A stretch of DNA of 64,000 bases, taken from NCBI GenBank assembly GCA_019694515.1, contig JAIBBU010000001.1, positions 1-64,000 on the forward strand, given 5' to 3'. The stretch is from Oligoflexia bacterium. GTDB lineage: Bacteria; Bdellovibrionota_C; UBA2361; JBGSMV01. Of the stretch, positions 8,729 to 16,676 are shown in pieces (position 1 is the stretch's first letter; every line of letters begins with the position of its first letter). The notes below the pieces were generated by a model that did not search any database, was not told the DNA's origin, and saw nothing but the letters and a program-made list of their open reading frames with translations. A program made the position numbers and the translations under genes.

Positions 8729-8923
8729 TTAGATTCTGGAGCTCACCTGTTGGTGATGCAGCGAGCGTTTCGACAGCGCAGGACCCCAAAGCGAACTGTA
8801 GCCCTGCGAATAGTGTTGCGCGCTACCGTGCAGCCCTGCCATCTCGGTGGCAAGGAGCTTTATCAAATAAAGGAGAGTGGCAAAGGCGGCCAGAAATTCA
8901 AAACCAAGCGAAATGTCGTCCAT
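8729..8923 (-). CDS. small membrane protein, 64 aa
   Basis: Starts MDDISLGFEFLAAFATLLYL, giving one hydrophobic segment (about residues 6-28), then a polar, probably cytoplasmic or periplasmic tail. The ATG at 8921-8923 is preceded by GGAGG with a five-base TTTTT spacer, an excellent ribosome site, which is why I prefer this frame over two overlapping plus-strand frames. No family recognised. It lies upstream of the helicase on the same strand and could be cotranscribed with it. Confidence 0.5.
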   Translation of the reverse strand: MDDISLGFEFLAAFATLLYLIKLLATEMAGLHGSAQHYSQGYSSLWGPALSKRSLHHQQVSSRI

Positions 8924-9092
8924 AAAAACCTCCAAATAAAAGTTTCAACAGCAGCGATTAGGACTCGAAAGTCAGGACCAGAGAGTAAAGGGCTAGGGCG
9001 TAAGAACTAGAAGGTCATCTCTCCAATTTCGTTACGAATCGAAGAGTCGTGTAGACTTCTATTCTTCTTCTATACCAGCAGCTTTATGCTAC

Positions 9093-9120
9093 TTCAAGTC
9101 TTTTTCTATAGTAGAATAAT
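9093..9120 (+). promoter_or_regulatory. candidate promoter for rlmE-mla genes
   Basis: The AT-rich gap before rlmE contains TTCAAG (9093-9098), a 16-base spacer and AATAAT (9115-9120), one mismatch from the -10 consensus. It is the best housekeeping-type promoter I see here, but the -35 match is poor. Confidence 0.3.
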
Positions 9121-9180
9121 GCCCGTCCTAACTTATTGCTTTGATTTGAGATTAAGAAGGTTCCGGAATACTCTTTAGGA

Positions 9181-9777
9181 ATGGGCCAGTATGTTCGCAA
9201 AGACCACCTCTACGAAAAAGCAAAAGAGGAAGGGTTTCGTTCCAGAGCTTCTTATAAACTCAAGGAGTTAGATCAAAAGCACGGTCTTTTAAAACCCGGG
9301 TTTAAAATCATAGATCTCGGGGCGTGGCCTGGAGGTTGGCTGCAGGTTGCCTCCGAGCGGGTCGGCCGGTCCGGAATGGTTGTGGGCATTGATCTCAAGG
9401 CGATTGAAGATCTGACGGACAGCCATATTCAGGTGATCACCGGCGATGTTTCTGACGACGCGGTTTTAACGCGCGCCTGTGAGATGGCAGGTGGACGCTT
9501 CGATCTGGTGCTCTCCGATATGTCTCCAAAATTAACCGGCATTCGTGAGGTCGATCGTTATGCCGCCATCGGCTGCGCGGATTTAGCGCTTTATGCCGCC
9601 GGAAAGTTGCTGCGGGCCGGTGGAAACTTTGTCACAAAGGTTTTTAAGAGTCCCGAAGTGGACCAGTTTGTGAAAACCAATCAAGCATTGTTTAATAAAA
9701 TGGTGCGATCCGAGCTTAAATCGACTCGCAAGAGCTCAAACGAATTCTATTTGATCGGATTTGGGTTCAAAGGTTAA
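9181..9777 (+). CDS. rlmE: 23S rRNA 2'-O-ribose U2552 methyltransferase RlmE
   Basis: 198 residues, FtsJ/RrmJ family. It methylates the 2'-hydroxyl of U2552 in the A-loop of 23S rRNA, late in 50S assembly. The SAM site reads DLGAWPGGW (45-53; DLGAAPGGW in most members), and the catalytic K-D-K-E tetrad is complete: K26 in SRASYKLKEL, D113 in DLVLSDMSP, K153 in FVTKVF, E188 in NEFYLIG. It is followed by the mla genes after 19 bases and may share their transcript. The sequence AGGA abuts the ATG, so the ribosome site is poorly spaced. Confidence 0.95.
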   Translation: MGQYVRKDHLYEKAKEEGFRSRASYKLKELDQKHGLLKPGFKIIDLGAWPGGWLQVASERVGRSGMVVGIDLKAIEDLTDSHIQVITGDVSDDAVLTRACEMAGGRFDLVLSDMSPKLTGIREVDRYAAIGCADLALYAAGKLLRAGGNFVTKVFKSPEVDQFVKTNQALFNKMVRSELKSTRKSSNEFYLIGFGFKG

Positions 9778-9796
9778 ATTTCCTTAGATTGGTCCA

Positions 9797-10591
9797 ATGA
9801 ACCCACTCGTTCTTACTGAAAATTTTGGCCGGCGCTGCATCGATCTCACCGAGGCGTGGGGCAAGGCCTGGATTTTTCTCTTCCGCACTATTACCGCAAT
9901 ATTCAGACCGCCCTTGCGGCTCTATCTGGTCGCCACACAGCTCTACCAGATCGGAGTCAATTCAACTTTGGTGATCTCGTTGATTGGGGGATTTACCGGA
10001 GCGGTACTGGCCGTGCAGGGTGAATATACCCTCTCCAAATTCGGCGCGACGGCTTTTACCGGGTCGGCGGTAGCGCTCAGTTTGATTCGAGAGTTAGGAC
10101 CGGTTTTGACTGCGCTGATGGTAATTGGCCGTGCGGGTTCGGCCATTACGGCGGAGATCGGTATTATGCGCATCACGGAGCAGATTGATGCGCTGCGATC
10201 GATGGCGGTCGATCCGATCAAGTATCTGATGGCCCCGCGCTTCTTGGCCGGCTTAATTGCGATGCCGCTTTTGTGTGGAATTTTTATTGTGGTCGGAATT
10301 GCAGGCGGATATACCGTCGGGGTCGGACTCTTAGGTTTGAGCTCGGGCACATTCATGAGCCAGATGATCACGGCGGTCGAAAGCATGGACGTTGCGTCGG
10401 GTTTCGCTAAGGCGCTGGTATTCGGATTTATCTTCGGCTGGGTGAGTTGCTTTAAGGGTTATACCTGCGGATTCGGCGCGGTGGGAGTGAATAAAGCTAC
10501 CACTCAATCCGTTGTGATTGCCTCGGTGGCTGTACTAGTCAGCGATTACTTTCTAACCAGCGTGCTTACCCGCGTGTTCATGGCCAGATGA
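9797..10591 (+). CDS. mlaE: MlaE-type ABC transporter permease
   Basis: 264 residues with five to six hydrophobic segments and the MlaE/permease-domain signature 'LVISLIGGFTGAVLAVQGEY', 'LIRELGPVLTALMVIGRAGS' and 'AEIGIMRITEQIDALRSM'. It is the inner-membrane channel subunit of the MCE/Mla complex that moves phospholipids between inner and outer membrane. Its stop overlaps the start of the ATPase gene by four bases (ATGA), so the two are translationally coupled. First gene of a four-gene mlaEFDC set. Confidence 0.95.
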   Translation: MNPLVLTENFGRRCIDLTEAWGKAWIFLFRTITAIFRPPLRLYLVATQLYQIGVNSTLVISLIGGFTGAVLAVQGEYTLSKFGATAFTGSAVALSLIRELGPVLTALMVIGRAGSAITAEIGIMRITEQIDALRSMAVDPIKYLMAPRFLAGLIAMPLLCGIFIVVGIAGGYTVGVGLLGLSSGTFMSQMITAVESMDVASGFAKALVFGFIFGWVSCFKGYTCGFGAVGVNKATTQSVVIASVAVLVSDYFLTSVLTRVFMAR

Positions 10592-11337
10592 TTTCCGTAC
10601 GCAACGTACATAAGAGTTTTGGTTCGCAGGTCGTGTTGGAGGACGTCAGCCTCGAAATCGAACCGGGCCGTACGACCGCAATTGTGGGTCCGAGCGGAGT
10701 CGGGAAATCGGTGCTGCTTAAGTTAATCATGGGCATCTTAGCTCCTGACTCCGGAGAAATATTGGTGTGCGGGGAGAACATCACGCAGGCCCGTAGCGAG
10801 CAGCAGAAGAACGCTATTCGCAGCTCGCTGGGCGTGCTGTTTCAATCTGCGGCATTGTTCGACTCGCTGACCATTTATGAGAACGTTGCCTTCCCGTTGG
10901 TCGAGAAATCCAAGCTCTCGCGGCGCGAGATTCATCGGCGGGTGGTAGAGATGCTGGAGTCACTGAGTCTGTTGCCGCATGCCTTTAACTATCCGGAAGA
11001 AATTTCGATGGGCATGCGTAAGCGCGTAGGCATGGCGCGATCTTTGATTACCAAGCCCAAGGTGCTGCTTTTCGACGAGCCTAATACCGGGCTGGATCCG
11101 CTGGTCGGTCAAGAGGTATATGATTTAATTAGTGAATCGCGGCAGAAATGGGGATTTACCGGAGTGGTAATCAGCCATGAGCTGCCCGAGGTCTTTCAAG
11201 TATCGGACCGAGTTGCGATGCTGCTCAATGGGCGTATCATTCTAGAGGGCACACCCGACGAAATCTGCAGCTCCAGCAACGAGGCGGTACAACAGTTTTT
11301 GAATGGAAAGGTAGATGGACCAATCAAAATCCACTGA
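10588..11337 (+). CDS. mlaF: MlaF-type ABC transporter ATP-binding protein
   Basis: 249 residues, the ATPase of the Mla complex. Walker A GPSGVGKS (34-41), Q-loop 'LFQSAALFDSLT', Walker B VLLFDEPNTGLDP and H-loop 'VISHE' are all present. The ABC signature reads EEISMGMRKRVGMAR, where the family normally has LSGGM: the first glycine is methionine. The last 23 bases overlap the MCE gene in another frame. Confidence 0.94.
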   Translation: MISVRNVHKSFGSQVVLEDVSLEIEPGRTTAIVGPSGVGKSVLLKLIMGILAPDSGEILVCGENITQARSEQQKNAIRSSLGVLFQSAALFDSLTIYENVAFPLVEKSKLSRREIHRRVVEMLESLSLLPHAFNYPEEISMGMRKRVGMARSLITKPKVLLFDEPNTGLDPLVGQEVYDLISESRQKWGFTGVVISHELPEVFQVSDRVAMLLNGRIILEGTPDEICSSSNEAVQQFLNGKVDGPIKIH

Positions 11338-11839
11338 TAAGGTGTCAAGCGAATCGCAGGTACCGCTCCCGCGGCGCGGCTTCACAATCGAGTTCATGGT
11401 CGGCCTCTTTGCGCTCGTAGGAGTGCTGGCGGCTGGTTATCTAGCGGTTGGTTTAGGCGACCTGCAGTTCGGCAGCTCCAATCAATACACGCTGTATGCG
11501 ATCTTCGATAATATCTCGGGACTCAAGAAGGGCGCCTCAGTTGAAATCGCCGGAGTGCAGATCGGAGATGTGACCGATCTTAAGCTCGATTATCCGGCGG
11601 CTAAGATTACGATGAATATTCATAAGGGCGTCCAGATCAGAGATGATGATATCGCTTCGATCCGAACCAAGGGTATCATTGGAGATCGCTACGTGAAGAT
11701 CTCGCCCGGAGCATCAGAGAAGTTTTTGCCGGAGAACGGCACGATGGTGGAGACCGAGTCGGTAATTGACATCGAGGACATTATCGGAAAGTTCGTGCAC
11801 AGTTTGGGTGGTGATAAAGACGAAGAAGAAAAGTCATAA
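11315..11839 (+). CDS. mlaD: MlaD-type MCE domain protein
   Basis: 174 residues. One N-terminal transmembrane helix (about 24-46, 'FTIEFMVGLFALVGVLAAG') is followed by a single MCE domain (about 58-140) with the typical 'FDNISGLKKGASVEIAGVQIG' start and 'IRTKGIIGDRYVKISPG' core. MlaD forms the hexameric periplasmic ring anchored to the permease and guides lipids. The C-terminus is short and acidic. It overlaps the preceding ATPase gene and is followed by mlaC after nine bases. Confidence 0.94.
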   Translation: MDQSKSTDKVSSESQVPLPRRGFTIEFMVGLFALVGVLAAGYLAVGLGDLQFGSSNQYTLYAIFDNISGLKKGASVEIAGVQIGDVTDLKLDYPAAKITMNIHKGVQIRDDDIASIRTKGIIGDRYVKISPGASEKFLPENGTMVETESVIDIEDIIGKFVHSLGGDKDEEEKS

Positions 11840-11848
11840 GGAGAGTTC

Positions 11849-12505
11849 ATGAGTAAGCGCCGTTGTTATTCGATCGTTTTGGGGATGTTGCTGGGCTTGA
11901 TTTGCAGCGGGGGCGCGGTGCCTGCACAGGCGGCGGACGGGCCGGCGGTGACGCAGCCGGGCAGCAGCGCTTCCCAGACTCCGCTGGGAGAGGTGCGATC
12001 CACGATCGATGAGCTGGTGCAGGCGGTCTCGGATTTTCCGGGGGAGGAACATCTTAAGCAGCGGCGCGACAAACTGCGCGCTATTATTACGCCGCGTTTT
12101 GATTTCCAGGAGATGGCGAGACTCTCATTGGGCACTAACTGGACGGTGGTATCTCCCGAGGAGCAAACCGACTTTGTTAAGGTGTTCTCCGATCTTTTAG
12201 CCAAGACCTATTTAGACCGCATCGAGAATATTCGTAAAGAAACGGTCAAAGTTAATACCGAAAAAGTGATCGACCAGAAGGCCATTGTTAAAACCCTGGT
12301 CACACATAAGGGTGAAACCTTCCCCATTGACTACAAGCTCGTGCACAAGGGCGAGCAGTGGAAGGTATACGATGTCGTAATTGAGAATATCGGGTTGGTT
12401 ACCAACTACCGTAATGAGTTTGCAGGTATCATTCGCAAAGAGCAGTTCGCCGGCTTAATGAAACGACTGCGCGAAAAAACCGGAGCTCAGGCAAAAGCCA
12501 GCTAA
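11849..12505 (+). CDS. mlaC: MlaC-type periplasmic phospholipid carrier
   Basis: 218 residues with a signal peptide (MSKRRCYSIVLGMLLGLICSG, cleavage near AQA at 28). The mature protein fits the MlaC/Ttg2D family: 'IITPRFDFQEMARLSLG', 'FVKVFSDLLAKTYLDRIENI', 'IDYKLVHKGEQWKVYDVVIENIGLVTNYR'. It shuttles phospholipids between the inner-membrane MlaFEDB complex and the outer-membrane MlaA complex. GGAG precedes the ATG. No mlaA or mlaB gene lies in the window, so the outer-membrane partner must be elsewhere. Confidence 0.93.
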   Translation: MSKRRCYSIVLGMLLGLICSGGAVPAQAADGPAVTQPGSSASQTPLGEVRSTIDELVQAVSDFPGEEHLKQRRDKLRAIITPRFDFQEMARLSLGTNWTVVSPEEQTDFVKVFSDLLAKTYLDRIENIRKETVKVNTEKVIDQKAIVKTLVTHKGETFPIDYKLVHKGEQWKVYDVVIENIGLVTNYRNEFAGIIRKEQFAGLMKRLREKTGAQAKAS

Positions 12506-12575
12506 GCACGCCTCGAAAGAGATTTCGACTCCGCTATCCGAGAAAAATAGCGCGGGAGAGCTCAGGCAATTTTCA

Positions 12576-14495
12576 CTAAGAAAGTCTAAGGCCTGTCGGA
12601 GCAGCCGGGGCCGTGGTGTCGGTAGTCAGCGGCCGTGGTCCATAGAGCGGCTTGGCCGCGCCTTTCTCCAGTGCTCCGAGGTCCGGATTAGCTCCCAGAT
12701 AGTCGTCATTCAGATTCGGCAGTCTTACCCCGGCATCAATCGCAGCCGCGCCATTCACCAAGCTGAAATCCCAATCTCCGGGACGGTAAGCAATCGCGGT
12801 ATGTCCGTTGCCTTCACCCCAGACATTTTCAACCTTCACGCACTGCGCCTTAGTTACAATCTTGTCGTGGCGTGAATTGCCGGTAGCGGAGCAGAAATCA
12901 TCTGCGACTGTGCTGTCACAGGCGGCATTGAAGGTTTTGTACCTCACGTTGTTAAGCTTGATTACATAGCTCGCGCTACTTTGGGGCGCCCAACCGTTGT
13001 AGTCGAAGTATGGATACCAGGCCCCGTTCTTTATGAACTGGTCGATATAATAGGTGCCCTCAATAGAATAGTAGGTGCCGTCACCCGGGTCGTTATCGAA
13101 GAAAAGATTATTTCGCATGTAGCTATTGCCCCAATCACCGGCTGCAACGCCGCCGGTATGCCAGGCAGCTTTGTAGGCGTTCGTGCTGTTGTGAAAAACG
13201 AAGCTACCGGAAGGACGCAGGTATACGCTGTTGACAACAAGGTTGTGGAATTTGAACGGCTTGTCGTTGACGTTATAGATCTCGTTTCGAAAAATATAGT
13301 TGGGACCGCCGTAGTTCGGCTGAGCCGAGATGCCGTTGAATGAGTTGGCGATTAGATTTCGAAATACCCGGATGTTGCGGCGCGACCCGTCAGTTTCAAT
13401 GCCGTCATCAGTCTGGTCGAGCAGCAGGTTGTGATGAATGTCTACGGAATTGGCGGCATACGCATAGGTAGTGCCTCCGTCATAGGTATCAATCGCATCG
13501 TAAAAGCTGCGGATGTCGTTGTTGCAAATCTCATGGCCAGTTCCTGCTACTGAGATACCGGTGTCGTCGTTCGAAAGATCGCGTCGCAACGGAGGCTCAG
13601 CTCCCAGCAAAGTGTTGTCGCAAATGTAAGCATTGTTGGCATTACCGCGGATTTGCAGCGCGGTCGGCTCGCAGCTTTTCACGACCGAGATCTTCAACCG
13701 CCGCAGCACCAGATTCTGCGAATCATCGGCCTTAAGTCCCATGCACGAATTCTTGATGGATAGATTTTCCAGTACGATGTTGGACTTGGAGCTTAGATCA
13801 ACTACAAAGCTTTGATTGGAGCTCGAACCATCGAATATTACCGTGTCAGGATTTTCTCCGCGGTAGGTAATTGGAGCCCCCGCCGAGCCGCTGCGTTGAA
13901 ATGTATAACGCCCGTAATTACCCGGTTTCAGAATGAAGACGGTTCCCGGGAGCGCGATCGCAGCGGTGTCAGCTGCGGCCAGTCCTTTATAGGGATTTGC
14001 GGCGCTGCCGTCTCCGCCGCCGCTTCCCGGAATAATATATTTGACCGCGGCCAGCGAAGTGGCAGCGGGTTCGGCGCGGGTTGAGAAGGTTTTAGTTTGG
14101 ATCGATGAGCCGCCATCGGCATCGCTCAGCGTTAACTCCGCTTCGTACTGGGTTGCCGGCGTAAGATTCAACAGACTCCCTGAGATGTAATTCCCGGGAT
14201 TGAAATTGAGCGACGTGGTGTTCTTCTCAACGCGCATGAACGGCAGCCCCTGAGACCAGCCCGCATCCCCGACGCGGCGATATCTAATGGTAACTCGGGC
14301 ATTGCCGTTGTCATCGCCGGTGATCGGCCAGGCAAACCCGGCCGACGAGAGGGTGGGGATAACAGCTTCCAGCGTGCCGGGGGTGGCGGCGTTCTGAGCC
14401 TGGGCCTCAGTGCTGAATGCAAAAGCAAGCGCCAATATCGGGGTTAAGGCCCATACGGTCCTGTAAAATAGGACACCCAAAAATCTACCGTTCAT
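12576..14495 (-). CDS. secreted right-handed beta-helix protein
   Basis: 639 residues from the ATG at 14495, which has GGGGGT upstream; a GTG four codons earlier is less likely. A signal peptide spans about 1-33 (cleavage near AQA). Next comes a fibronectin-III-like module (about 45-140, 'GWSQGLPFMRVEKNT', 'LTPATQYEAELTLSDADG'), then a parallel beta-helix (about 150-480) with the typical turns 'IVLENLSIKNSCMGLK', 'NLVLRRLKI', 'GHEICNNDIRSFYDAID', 'NIRVFRNLIANSFNGISA'. The family includes polysaccharide lyases and surface adhesins. The C-terminus ends after TTAPAAPTGLRLS, where another FnIII domain often begins. It probably acts on polysaccharide outside the cell; substrate unknown. Confidence 0.75.
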   Translation of the reverse strand: MNGRFLGVLFYRTVWALTPILALAFAFSTEAQAQNAATPGTLEAVIPTLSSAGFAWPITGDDNGNARVTIRYRRVGDAGWSQGLPFMRVEKNTTSLNFNPGNYISGSLLNLTPATQYEAELTLSDADGGSSIQTKTFSTRAEPAATSLAAVKYIIPGSGGGDGSAANPYKGLAAADTAAIALPGTVFILKPGNYGRYTFQRSGSAGAPITYRGENPDTVIFDGSSSNQSFVVDLSSKSNIVLENLSIKNSCMGLKADDSQNLVLRRLKISVVKSCEPTALQIRGNANNAYICDNTLLGAEPPLRRDLSNDDTGISVAGTGHEICNNDIRSFYDAIDTYDGGTTYAYAANSVDIHHNLLLDQTDDGIETDGSRRNIRVFRNLIANSFNGISAQPNYGGPNYIFRNEIYNVNDKPFKFHNLVVNSVYLRPSGSFVFHNSTNAYKAAWHTGGVAAGDWGNSYMRNNLFFDNDPGDGTYYSIEGTYYIDQFIKNGAWYPYFDYNGWAPQSSASYVIKLNNVRYKTFNAACDSTVADDFCSATGNSRHDKIVTKAQCVKVENVWGEGNGHTAIAYRPGDWDFSLVNGAAAIDAGVRLPNLNDDYLGANPDLGALEKGAAKPLYGPRPLTTDTTAPAAPTGLRLS

Positions 14496-14735
14496 CACGA
14501 CCCCCACTAACCAAAATTCTGTAACCTACTGAAAAAACGACATTTGTTCCTTGCTGGAGAACCAGCCTAATAACTAATGCAAAGAATGTGCAAAAAAAAG
14601 ACAAACCAGTATTTATCGAGGTTCCGGGGTCTCTAGGGAGCGGCGCTCCCGCTGATGGGGGTCATGGCTGGGGGCTCGTCCCTTACCTAGTCTGCAATTT
14701 GGATTCTTTGAGAAGTAGGCCTAGGTCAAACGCAG

Positions 14736-15404
14736 ATGGACGAATTTGATTCTGACAAAATATTTCCGACTCGAGTTGATCTCAAGAAACTATTTCCGCA
14801 GTCGTTTCGCTACGTGCTGGCGAGCAGCTTCTGGTTCTTAGTGGTCACAGCAGGCTTACTGGTCGCCAATCTGTACTTCTCGCTTGAAGTTCCGAGCGCG
14901 GAGCCTGTTTCAGGACAGCCCGAGGGGCTGGGTTCTCTTGTGGCTTATCTTTTAGATCGGCTGCTTTTGGCTAGTGTGGTCATTACTGTAATTAAGATTG
15001 GTTATGAAAGTCTCCACCATTTTTTGTATAGCTATACAACTGAGCTCGAACATCTGACGATTTCACGCGGTGTGTTGTTTCGCTCCCGTTTTTCTTTTCC
15101 GCTGGCGCGTATTAACGACGTGTCTCTAACGCGGGATCCGATCGAACTCTGCTTCTTGCTTTACACTTTAGATGTACTGACGGCTTCTCCAATCCTGCAG
15201 TCGGGATTGATCGAGGGGCTTCCTAAGAAGAGCGCGCTTGGACTGCAAGCCTATCTGCTGGCGCTGGTTGAATCTTCGCTGCCAAATATTAAAGAAGACG
15301 CCGCTATTAATGTTCAGAAGCGCGGCTTAGCACCCGAAGTAGCCGATAAGATTTTGCACCAGGAAGAAACCAAGGAAGAACCGGTCCCCTCGGTTCCGCG
15401 GTAG
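14736..15404 (+). CDS. PH-domain membrane protein (bPH2/YdbS-like)
   Basis: 222 residues. Two transmembrane helices (about 27-48 and 68-92) are followed by a bacterial PH domain (about 108-165) with the recognisable 'TISRGVLFRSRFSFPLARINDVSL' segment and 'LYTLDVLTASP', as in YdbS/YdbT-type proteins. Such proteins are implicated in membrane homeostasis. The tail (about 190-222) is polar and acidic. It faces the convergent small membrane gene at 15412 with only seven bases between the two ends. Confidence 0.7.
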   Translation: MDEFDSDKIFPTRVDLKKLFPQSFRYVLASSFWFLVVTAGLLVANLYFSLEVPSAEPVSGQPEGLGSLVAYLLDRLLLASVVITVIKIGYESLHHFLYSYTTELEHLTISRGVLFRSRFSFPLARINDVSLTRDPIELCFLLYTLDVLTASPILQSGLIEGLPKKSALGLQAYLLALVESSLPNIKEDAAINVQKRGLAPEVADKILHQEETKEEPVPSVPR

Positions 15405-15411
15405 ATTCCTT

Positions 15412-15603
15412 TCAATTTTGCGGCGGCTTTAGGGTCGAGATTCCCAGGGGGCAATACGCCGGGCACCACTGCACTAGGCCAGTAGCAATCGGAACCATTC
15501 CCAGCAGCCCCCAATAAGAGTTGAAATAAACTCCCGCAAAAAAGATAGCAAGCCCGACCAGAATTCGGATGCCGCGATCGATCTTACCCACATTTTTCGC
15601 CAT
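15412..15603 (-). CDS. DUF2892/YgaP-type small membrane protein
   Basis: 63 residues from the ATG at 15603, which has GGGGAGG about eight bases upstream; a start at 15645 would add fourteen residues and lacks this site. The sequence 'MAKNVGKIDRGIRILVGLAI', two short hydrophobic segments and 'GLVQWCPAYCPLGIST' with paired cysteines match DUF2892, the transmembrane part of YgaP-like rhodanese proteins, here without the rhodanese domain. Possibly linked to sulfur or redox handling; function unproven. Confidence 0.85.
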   Translation of the reverse strand: MAKNVGKIDRGIRILVGLAIFFAGVYFNSYWGLLGMVPIATGLVQWCPAYCPLGISTLKPPQN

Positions 15604-15680
15604 AGCTGCCGCCTCCCCAATGCTCGATCTGCGGCTATTATCCATCTTATGAGGCAGAGGCTCAACCTCTGAATCGTATC

Positions 15681-16409
15681 TTACGCTGCTTTATGCCAGG
15701 TTCTGCTATGTGGTTGTTGAGTTCGGTCAACAGAACATGCTCTTGCTGTTCCAAGCAGCTGCTTAAATTCTTCAGAGATTTCCAAGCAGCTGGGCAAAGT
15801 GGGGCGACCCCACCGCTTCAGCACCAGCTCATAGAACTGCTCGGCATTGTGAACGACGATTAACTCTTTACCCCGATGCTCGGGGCATTGATCGATCTGC
15901 GCACGGCGCTTCGCCGTATAGCGTGCCGAAAGCATCTGCACCGTCCGCGCTTTGAAGCTCCGTCTTGCAGCCGGGGAGCGGAGCGCTTTCAGGGTGCGGC
16001 GATAGGCAAAATACTCCTTAGCATCTCTGAAATCTCCGTACTTGTTAGTTTGGCGCCAGAAGCGGGGCGGATGAAATTCAATCAAGACATTGTCGATCTG
16101 AAAATCAACCATCCGCATATGGCCCCGTTCGCTTCGGCCAATGGCGATTTGCTGCGTTTTTCCGTCAATGATCTCAAAGTTCGGAATATAGCGGCGCAAT
16201 AGTTCGCCGCAAGCGGCTTCGGAGCGCGAAGCATAAGAATGTCCATGCAGAAGAAAATGCTGGTGAGGATGTGATGCCTCCCGTTCGGCTGTGGAGGGTA
16301 AGGTGTCATCCGCTCCGCCGCCCAAGATCAAGGTTAGATCGGGGAGCTTGAAGTCGGCTGCTTCTGTAATAGCGGTCTTACTGACCGCGAGTGACGAGTT
16401 TCGACGCAT
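15681..16409 (-). CDS. hypothetical protein, possible PD-(D/E)XK nuclease fold
   Basis: 242 residues, soluble. The central part has an E...(I/V)DGKTQQIAIG...MVDFQI...VLIEFHPP arrangement (about residues 64-115). A buried acidic residue in a strand followed by a strand-borne glutamate is typical of restriction-endonuclease-like folds, with a basic C-terminal half (KARTVQMLSARYTAKRRAQ). This is inference from motif spacing. The ribosome site is weak. The gene is isolated, with a 267-base gap to the divergent sigma-54 regulator; the last six bases of that gap carry its start-proximal sequence only and no other gene. Confidence 0.5.
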   Translation of the reverse strand: MRRNSSLAVSKTAITEAADFKLPDLTLILGGGADDTLPSTAEREASHPHQHFLLHGHSYASRSEAACGELLRRYIPNFEIIDGKTQQIAIGRSERGHMRMVDFQIDNVLIEFHPPRFWRQTNKYGDFRDAKEYFAYRRTLKALRSPAARRSFKARTVQMLSARYTAKRRAQIDQCPEHRGKELIVVHNAEQFYELVLKRWGRPTLPSCLEISEEFKQLLGTARACSVDRTQQPHSRTWHKAA

Positions 16410-16676
16410 TGCGCGAAGTACCCCTGGTTACCGTTGGTGATGCCGGGTGTTGATGGGGAATGCGCCTCCGAGCAGCGCTTTATGGATGCGGATTGCGTTC
16501 GATCGATTCGCGGGCGGCAGGACTGTACCTGGCGGACTTTTCTTGGGGTGATTTAAAACGCTGCGCAAGAATTATATATCTGCCCAGTAACAGTCTGATT
16601 TTGCAGGTGAAATAACTACGCAAAATGTTAAAACCCGCGCTCTCCTCCGATAATCCAATATAGTGGGGAGAAACTG

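Noticed and set aside
8710-9010. Two overlapping plus-strand frames
   Set aside because: Neither has a ribosome site or a plausible product. The minus-strand frame in the same place has an excellent one.
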